From the NCBI GenBank assembly GCA_018970205.1, contig JAGWWW010000002.1:8001-71400 (forward strand): a stretch of DNA of 63,400 nucleotides, read 5' to 3'. A model generated the notes under the pieces. The model ran no database searches. It was not told the origin of the DNA and was given only the letters and a program-made list of their open reading frames with translations. Numbering within the stretch: position 1 is the stretch's first letter; the number at the start of each line of letters is the position of its first letter. This document shows positions 57,971-63,400 of the stretch, piece after piece. The position numbers and the translations under genes were made by a program. Source of the stretch: Actinomycetales bacterium. GTDB taxonomy: Bacteria; Actinomycetota; Actinomycetes; S36-B12; UBA5976.

Positions 57971-59070
57971 CGCGGGCCTGCTTTTTCAACGAGGTCGGCC
58001 AACGCGGCGGCGGCACCGACGGTGCGGTTCTGCCTCGACCACGCCGCAGCCCGCTCAGCCAGGTCGACCAGACCCGCCTCGACCAGCAGCGGCTGCAGGG
58101 TCCGCCGGAGCGTGTCTGCGTTCAGGTCGTCGTCCGCCAGGATGGCGCACCCGCCGCCGGCTGCTAACGCCTCGGCGTTGTGCTGCTGCTCGCCGTTGCC
58201 GACCGCGTAAGGCACCAGGACCGCAGGCAGGCCGGTGGCGAGCAGTTCGGCGCAGGTTCCGGCGCCGGCTCGCGCGAGGACGAGGTCCGCGACGGCGTAG
58301 GCGTCCTGCATCTGGCTCAGATACGCCATGGCACGCCATGCGCCACGCTCAGTCAAGGCGCAGGAGGCGCGCAGATCCTCGGTGTTGCGCGATCCCGTGA
58401 TGTGCAGCACCTGCCAGCCGGCGCGCAAGATCGTGTCTGCACTGGCCACGAGTGCGGCATTCAGGCGTGCCGCACCGAGGGAACCACCGAACACGACCAA
58501 CGTCCGCAGCGCCGGGTCGAGCCCGAGGCGCTGCGCAGCGTGCGGCCGCTCGCTGACCCGGTTCAAGTCGACGATCGCACGGCGCAACGGCACCCCGGTG
58601 TACACCGCGTCGGCGAAGACGCCGGCGGCACCGCGAACGCCGACGGCAAGCCACGGGGTCCAGCGCGCCGCGGCCCGGTTCGCCAGACCCGGCTTCGCGT
58701 CGTAGGAGAACACGACCATCGGGATTCGAGGCCGCAGGCTGCGCGCCGCGGCGTACGCGGGCCAGGCCACGTAGCCGCCGAATCCGACGACGACGTCGAT
58801 GCGATGTGCGCGCAGGGCCGTCCGCGCATCGCGAACGGCGCGCGCGAGTCTCGGCAGGAACCGCATGGCGTCCGCGTTGAGCCGGCGAGGGAACGCGGCT
58901 TTGTCGATGGTCAGCAGCGGGAAGCCGCGGGCGGGCACGAGCGTCGACTCAACGCCCGCGGCCGTGCCGAGCAGGAACGCCTCGTGGCCCCGCTCCCGCA
59001 ACACCTCCGCCACGCACAGCGCCGGTTCCACATGGCCCGCAGAGCCGCCGCCGGCCAGCAGCACGCGCAT
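57967..59070 (-). CDS. murG: UDP-GlcNAc:undecaprenyl-pyrophosphoryl-MurNAc-pentapeptide transferase (lipid II synthase)
   Basis: 367 aa. GT-B glycosyltransferase on the inner membrane face. N-terminal LLAGGGSAGHVEPALCVAEVL carries the glycine loop and His; the second half has VFGGSLGAARLNAAL, ARAGAGTCAELLATGLPAVL and VPYAVGNGEQQHNAEAL. ftsW stop lies 1 base before its ATG, in the usual ftsW-murG-murC order. Confidence 0.97.
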   Translation of the reverse strand: MRVLLAGGGSAGHVEPALCVAEVLRERGHEAFLLGTAAGVESTLVPARGFPLLTIDKAAFPRRLNADAMRFLPRLARAVRDARTALRAHRIDVVVGFGGYVAWPAYAAARSLRPRIPMVVFSYDAKPGLANRAAARWTPWLAVGVRGAAGVFADAVYTGVPLRRAIVDLNRVSERPHAAQRLGLDPALRTLVVFGGSLGAARLNAALVASADTILRAGWQVLHITGSRNTEDLRASCALTERGAWRAMAYLSQMQDAYAVADLVLARAGAGTCAELLATGLPAVLVPYAVGNGEQQHNAEALAAGGGCAILADDDLNADTLRRTLQPLLVEAGLVDLAERAAAWSRQNRTVGAAAALADLVEKAGPR

Positions 59071-59071
59071 G

Positions 59072-60244
59072 TCACACCCCAGCCCGTCTCAAGCGGCGCC
59101 ACCACGGCGGGCGGCGACTGTCGTCGCAATAGGACAGCACGATGCCGACGGCCGCGAGGGTTGCGAGCATGGAACTGCCCCCGAATGACACGAACGGCAA
59201 GGTGATCCCCACCACTGGCGCCCATCCGACGACCATCGCGATGTTGACCAGAGCCTGCGAGGACAGCCAGACGGCGATGCCGCCCACCACGTAGCGGCTG
59301 AAGGGGTCGGTCTGCAACATGGCCACGCGCAACACCGCGAGCACGAGCGCGATGAGCGCGATCACGAGCAGCCCGGCGCCGATGATGCCGGTCTCCTCCC
59401 CTGTGGCCGCGAGGATGAAGTCAGTGTGCGCGGCCGGCAATCCGCCCCATTTCTCGCGGCCCGAGCCGAGACCCTCGCCGAGGATGCCGCCGCCGCCGAG
59501 GGCGAACCTGCCGTGGACTGCCTGGTAGCCCGCCTCACCTTTGTAGTTGAAGGGGTCGAACCACGCACTGATGCGGTCCATGCGGTAGCCCTTGATCGAG
59601 ATGAGCCCGCCGCCGAGCACGAGGGCGCCGACGATGAAGTAGACCAATAGCCGCACGTTGGCACCGGCGAGGAAGACCATGCCTAGGGCGATGACCACGA
59701 GCACGATGGGTGTGCCGAGATCGCCGCCAAGGGCCACCAAGCCGATGACCGCGCATGCCACCAAGCCAGACGCGAGCCAGATCTGTCGCCAACTCTGACC
59801 GCGCGCCTGGTTCTCCGACAGCACCATCGCCAGTGCGAGTATCAAGCCGATCTTGGCGAACTCAGATGGCTGGATGGTGGTGAACCCCACGTCGATCCAG
59901 TTGCGCTGGCCGCCGATGGCGGCACCTCGCACGAGCGCGAAGAGCTGCATCGCCAGACAGGCCACCAACGTCACCCACGCGGCGCGACGCCACCACGAGG
60001 GTTGCCGACGTCGTGCCAGGACGAGGAACACGGTGCCACCGGCCACAGAGAGCACGTGGCGAACGCCGTAGGTGTACGCGTTGTCGTGGTTCTTGTAGGA
60101 CAGCACGGTCGACGCGCTGAAGACCATGACAGTTCCGAACAGGACGACGGCGGCAGTGGTCCAAGTGATGAAAGTCCGCAGTCGTGCGTGAGTCACAGCC
60201 GCTGGCTCCTGCTCGGCGGCACGCTGGTGTGTGGCCGTGCTCAT
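59072..60244 (-). CDS. ftsW: Peptidoglycan glycosyltransferase FtsW
   Basis: 390 aa, about ten membrane segments (SEDS family). Septal glycan polymerase. Seen: FSASTVLSYKNHDNAYTYGVRH, catalytic region around WFDPFNYKGEAGYQAVHGRFAL (Asp in blocks WFDPF and GRFALGGGGILGEGLG), and AHTDFILAATGEETG. The ATG overlaps the murD stop (ATGA). N-terminal segment of about 25 residues is cytoplasmic. Confidence 0.95.
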   Translation of the reverse strand: MSTATHQRAAEQEPAAVTHARLRTFITWTTAAVVLFGTVMVFSASTVLSYKNHDNAYTYGVRHVLSVAGGTVFLVLARRRQPSWWRRAAWVTLVACLAMQLFALVRGAAIGGQRNWIDVGFTTIQPSEFAKIGLILALAMVLSENQARGQSWRQIWLASGLVACAVIGLVALGGDLGTPIVLVVIALGMVFLAGANVRLLVYFIVGALVLGGGLISIKGYRMDRISAWFDPFNYKGEAGYQAVHGRFALGGGGILGEGLGSGREKWGGLPAAHTDFILAATGEETGIIGAGLLVIALIALVLAVLRVAMLQTDPFSRYVVGGIAVWLSSQALVNIAMVVGWAPVVGITLPFVSFGGSSMLATLAAVGIVLSYCDDSRRPPWWRRLRRAGV

Positions 60245-61716
60245 GGGCGTGCCCCCATCCACTGCGAGACCGCGTCGGCGAAGGCAGCACCGCGCCGCGC
60301 ATAGCCGTCGAACATGTCCCACGATGCGCACGCCGGCGCCAGCAGCACCGTGTCGCCGGGCTGCGCGACAGCGCCGGCTTCGTGCACGACCTGCGCCATC
60401 ACCTCGGCCGCTTCGGTGCCCGCGACCTCCACGACCGGCAGATGCGGAGCTTGTGCCGCCAACGCCCGCAGCAGCGCCTCCCGGTCGGCGCCGAAGACCA
60501 CCGCGGCGCGGACCCGGGCGGTGTGCGAGGCCACGAGGTCGTTGAAGTCCTGCCCCTTGGCCAGGCCCCCGGCCACCCACACGATCGACTCGAATGAGCC
60601 GAGACTGGCAGCGGCGGCGTGCGCGTTGGTGGCTTTCGAGTCGTCGACCCAGCGCACCCCGCCGTGCTCCGCCACCAGCGCGATGCGGTGCCCGGCTGGG
60701 GTGAATGCGCGCAAGCCCCGGGTCACTGCCGGGGGCGGGACCCCTGCGGCACGCGCGAGACCGGCGGCGGCCAGCGCGTTGAAGACGTTGTGGGGAGCCA
60801 GGGGCCGAACGTCGGCAAGAGTCCCGAGCTCTTGGGCGTCGCCGTTCTCATCGAGGAACACCCGGTCGACGAGGACGTCTTCCACCAGGCCGAGCATCGA
60901 AGGCCCCGGGGAGGCGAGGGTGATGCCGTAATCCCAGCATCCCTCGATGAGGTCCGCCTGCTCGATCATCGTGCGAGTCGCGGGGTCGGCTGCGTTCCAG
61001 AACGCCGCGACCTGGGTGTTTCGGTAGACCGAGCCCTTGCAGCGGCGGTAGTGCTCGATGCTGTCGAAGTAGTCGAGGTGGTCCGGCGCGAAGTTCAGCA
61101 CGACGCTGGCGAGCGGGCTGATCGTGTGGGTGTGCGGCATCTGCTGCGCCGACACCTCCACCGCGAACACGTCAAAACCCTCCGGGTCGACGATGGCGTC
61201 CACGATGGACGTCCCGATGTTGCCGACGGCGATGCTGCGCAGGCCGGCGGCGCTGAGCATGGAGTGCAGCATCAAGGTCGCGGTGGTCTTGCCGTTCGTG
61301 CCGGAGACGACCAGCCACGGCGCCCCAGCGGAGGCGGTCGCCGGGCGCAGCCGCCACGCCAACTCCAGTTCGCTCCACACTGGCGTGCCGCTGCGCTCCG
61401 CCTGCGTCACCAGCGGGTGCGCCAGCGGCACGCCCGGGGATGCCATGAGCACCTCGGTGCCAGTGGGCAGAGGTCCGTTGTGCCCGAGCAGCACCGTGGC
61501 GCCCAACTCGTGCAGGATCTCAGCGCGCTGCTGCTGCGGCTGCGCGTCGCCCTCGTCCACCACTGTGACGCTGCCGTTGAAACCAGGACATCCCAAGAGC
61601 CCGGCAGCGGCGCCGAAACCCGCGACTCCCAGGCCCAGCACGGTGACGTTGCCCGTGAGCAACTCGTCGAGGGTCAGGTCACAACTTGGTCCTCGTGCGC
61701 CGGTGGACTCACTCAC
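60241..61716 (-). CDS. murD: UDP-N-acetylmuramoylalanine--D-glutamate ligase
   Basis: 491 aa. Adds D-Glu in the peptidoglycan stem. N-terminal NVTVLGLGVAGFGAA, ATP loop VVSGTNGKTTATLML, FAPDHLDYFDSIEHY, DDSKATNAHAAAASL and PACASWDMFDGYARRG. The GTG at 61716 (VSESTGARG) overlaps the mraY stop (GTGA); upstream in-frame codons lie in mraY and were excluded. Stop overlaps ftsW. Confidence 0.96.
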   Translation of the reverse strand: MSESTGARGPSCDLTLDELLTGNVTVLGLGVAGFGAAAGLLGCPGFNGSVTVVDEGDAQPQQQRAEILHELGATVLLGHNGPLPTGTEVLMASPGVPLAHPLVTQAERSGTPVWSELELAWRLRPATASAGAPWLVVSGTNGKTTATLMLHSMLSAAGLRSIAVGNIGTSIVDAIVDPEGFDVFAVEVSAQQMPHTHTISPLASVVLNFAPDHLDYFDSIEHYRRCKGSVYRNTQVAAFWNAADPATRTMIEQADLIEGCWDYGITLASPGPSMLGLVEDVLVDRVFLDENGDAQELGTLADVRPLAPHNVFNALAAAGLARAAGVPPPAVTRGLRAFTPAGHRIALVAEHGGVRWVDDSKATNAHAAAASLGSFESIVWVAGGLAKGQDFNDLVASHTARVRAAVVFGADREALLRALAAQAPHLPVVEVAGTEAAEVMAQVVHEAGAVAQPGDTVLLAPACASWDMFDGYARRGAAFADAVSQWMGARP

Positions 61717-62777
61717 TGCCGCACCCACTCTGAGTAGAAGATCGCCAGCGCTGCCGCAACCGCCGCGCCCTGCACGATCCAGAAGCGCGTGACGATCTGC
61801 ACCTCCGGCCAACCCAACATCTCGAAGTGGTGGTGGATCGGCGACATGCGCAGGATCCGCCTGCCGGTGAGCCGGAACGACGCCACTTGCGCCATGAGCG
61901 AGAGCGCCTCGATCACGAACAGGGCGCCGAACACCGGCAGCAGAAGTTCCGTGCGCGTCATCATGGCCAGCGCTGCGATGGCCCCGCCGATGGCCAAGGA
62001 GCCGGTGTCCCCCATGAAGATCCCGGCCGGCGACGCGTTCCACCACAGGAACCCGAAGGTCGCACCGGCGCAGGCGGCGGCGAAGATGGCGAGGTCGAGG
62101 GAGTTGCGGACCGTGTAGCACGACGGGCTGGTCACGATCGCGCAGCTTTGACCGTACTGCCAGACTGAGACAATCGTGTACGCGGCGAAGGTGAGCACCG
62201 CTGCCCCCGCGGCCAGGCCGTCAAGGCCGTCAGTGAGGTTGACTGCGTTGGTCGTCCCGGTGACGAGGAACCAGACCCACAGGATGAACAGTCCGACGGG
62301 CAGCACCAAGGATGTGTCGCGCACCAGCGACACGGCGGTCGACACAGGCGTCCAACCCCGGGAGTCGGGGAAGCGTTGGGCGAGCAGTGCGAAACCCACG
62401 GCGATGGTCGCCTGCCCGATGAGCTTGGTCCGGGCGCGCAGCCCGGTGGACCGTCGCTTGAAGATCTTGAGGTAGTCGTCGACCACGCCCACGCTGGCCA
62501 ACCCCATCATCAGCCCCAGGGCCAGCACACCTGATGCGCTCAATCCACGCTGCCACATCGCATGTGTGCCGAGGTAGCCGACTAGCACAGCGGCGACGAT
62601 TGCCAAGCCGCCCATGCTGGGGGTCCCGCGCTTGCCCTCGTGGGCCGGGTAGTTGAACTCCCCGGACTCGCGGATCGCCTGGGCCAGCCGGCGCGCGCGC
62701 AGCAACTTGATGAGCACGGGTGTGCCGAGGAAGGAGACCAGGAACGCCAACGCGCCGGCTACCACCACCAACCTCAT
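61713..62777 (-). CDS. mraY: Phospho-N-acetylmuramoyl-pentapeptide transferase
   Basis: 354 aa, ten membrane segments. Makes lipid I from UDP-MurNAc-pentapeptide and undecaprenyl phosphate. Catalytic Asp motifs: DDYLKIFKRRSTGL, NLTDGLDGLA and FMGDTGSLAIGGA; also GKRGTPSMGGLA and SPIHHHFE. The ATG at 62777 overlaps the murF stop (TGATG-like overlap), fixing the start. Confidence 0.97.
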   Translation of the reverse strand: MRLVVVAGALAFLVSFLGTPVLIKLLRARRLAQAIRESGEFNYPAHEGKRGTPSMGGLAIVAAVLVGYLGTHAMWQRGLSASGVLALGLMMGLASVGVVDDYLKIFKRRSTGLRARTKLIGQATIAVGFALLAQRFPDSRGWTPVSTAVSLVRDTSLVLPVGLFILWVWFLVTGTTNAVNLTDGLDGLAAGAAVLTFAAYTIVSVWQYGQSCAIVTSPSCYTVRNSLDLAIFAAACAGATFGFLWWNASPAGIFMGDTGSLAIGGAIAALAMMTRTELLLPVFGALFVIEALSLMAQVASFRLTGRRILRMSPIHHHFEMLGWPEVQIVTRFWIVQGAAVAAALAIFYSEWVRQ

Positions 62778-63400
62778 GGGATAACCGTGCCGAACTGCTC
62801 CAGCAATGCGATGCCGACACGCTCCAGCCCGATGCTGCGCGAGGCCTTGCAAAGGACCACGTCTTCTGCACCGCACTCCGCGGTCACGACCGAGACGGCA
62901 TCGTCGACGCTGTCGACACACACGGTTCCCGCGCTGCCGCGTCCGTTCGCGATCTGAAGCCCAGCCGTGCCCACGGCGATGACGAGGTCGATGCCCGACT
63001 CGCGTGTGAGTCGGCCGAGATTCAGATGCGCCGCCTCTGACCAGCTGCCGAGCTCGCGCATCTCCCCGAGCACTGCGACCGTCCGGCCGTTTCCGCGTTG
63101 TGCCGCGAGTGCCTCGATTGCGACGGCCATCGACTCCGGGTTGGCGTTGTAAGCATCGTTGATGACAACTAGCCCGTCCGCCCGGACTCGCCGCTCCATG
63201 CGCCAGCGGCTGCGAGGCTGAGCCCGCACCAGGCCGGCGGCGATCTGCGCGGCGGATAAGCCCACGGCGTGCGCGGCTGCAGCGGCTGCCAAGGCGTTCA
63301 TGACCTGGTGACGGCCCAGGACTTGCAACTCAACCGACTGCGGCTCGCTCTGCGGCAGGTGCAACCGGAAGGTCGCGGCGCCCTCCGCGCTGAGGGCGAC
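62774..63400 (-). CDS. murF: UDP-MurNAc-tripeptide--D-Ala-D-Ala ligase (N-terminus beyond window)
   Basis: 208 aa of the C-terminal part are present; the start and ATP-binding N-terminus lie past 63400. The visible part holds GRHQVMNALAAAAAAHAVGL and the catalytic C-domain VINDAYNANPESMAVAIEAL (motif DAYNANPESM), then VLGEMRELG. Adds the D-Ala-D-Ala dipeptide. It overlaps mraY. First gene of the visible cell-wall run. Confidence 0.94.
   Translation of the reverse strand, partial: VALSAEGAATFRLHLPQSEPQSVELQVLGRHQVMNALAAAAAAHAVGLSAAQIAAGLVRAQPRSRWRMERRVRADGLVVINDAYNANPESMAVAIEALAAQRGNGRTVAVLGEMRELGSWSEAAHLNLGRLTRESGIDLVIAVGTAGLQIANGRGSAGTVCVDSVDDAVSVVTAECGAEDVVLCKASRSIGLERVGIALLEQFGTVIP

Overview
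Organism and character. The window is very GC-rich and almost fully coding, with about 60 genes. Nearly all are on the minus strand, so transcription runs from high to low coordinates. Several traits point to a high-GC actinobacterium of the Streptomyces/Mycobacterium-type class: mihF next to gmk, a PriA without its helicase motifs, the Trp-operon membrane protein, sepF-yggT-divIVA beside ftsZ, a Lys/Ala/Pro-rich DksA-like protein, and a translational T-box before ileS. I cannot name the genus. No phage, IS element, CRISPR array, biosynthetic cluster, rRNA or tRNA was recognised. This is a conserved housekeeping region, and its novelty lies mostly in regulation and small details. Layout in transcription order (right to left). 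63400-52422: division and cell-wall cluster murF(partial)-mraY-murD-ftsW-murG-murC-ftsQ-ftsZ-yggS-sepF-yggT-divIVA, with stop/start overlaps throughout the mur genes. 52407-48678: ileS on the plus strand behind a T-box leader that pairs with its Shine-Dalgarno (SD) sequence. 48674-41121: dksA-like, lspA, rluD-type synthase, aldo/keto reductase, dnaE and a small membrane protein, followed by a remnant of an ABC-transporter ATPase. 40997-39149: two single plus-strand genes (Lon-N-domain protein, TIGR03085-type protein) and a small membrane protein between them. 39102-33915: trp operon without trpE (membrane protein, DUF6704-like, trpC, trpB, trpA), continuing into a MauE-like/DsbA-like pair. 33702: pyk. 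32228-22240: complete de novo pyrimidine operon pyrR-pyrB-pyrC-carA-carB-pyrK-pyrD-pyrF behind a PyrR-type RNA element. 22186-16217: mihF-gmk-rpoZ-coaBC-metK-priA. 16045-8922: def-fmt-rsmB, then rpe-ribD-ribE-ribBA-ribH (riboflavin). 8834-7318: infC-rpmI-rplT with a long leader carrying an intrinsic-terminator hairpin. 7295-1: trmH-type methyltransferase, an unassigned Fe(II)/2-oxoglutarate-oxygenase-like gene, pheS-pheT, and a truncated DUF4012 protein. How it works together. Each operon groups one function: cell wall and division, pyrimidines, tryptophan, riboflavin, translation. The clearest regulatory theme is leaderless or near-leaderless transcription. At least eight genes (pheS, rpe, mihF, pyk, TIGR03085-type, Lon-type, lspA, yggT) have a TAnnnT -10 hexamer (mostly TAG..T) ending 6-8 bases before the start codon, with no SD. 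Longer leaders occur where RNA control is plausible (infC, pyrR, ileS). I saw no wholly new multi-gene system; the best leads are the infC leader, the leaderless set, the oxygenase-like orphan at 5586-6359 and the ABC-ATPase remnant.
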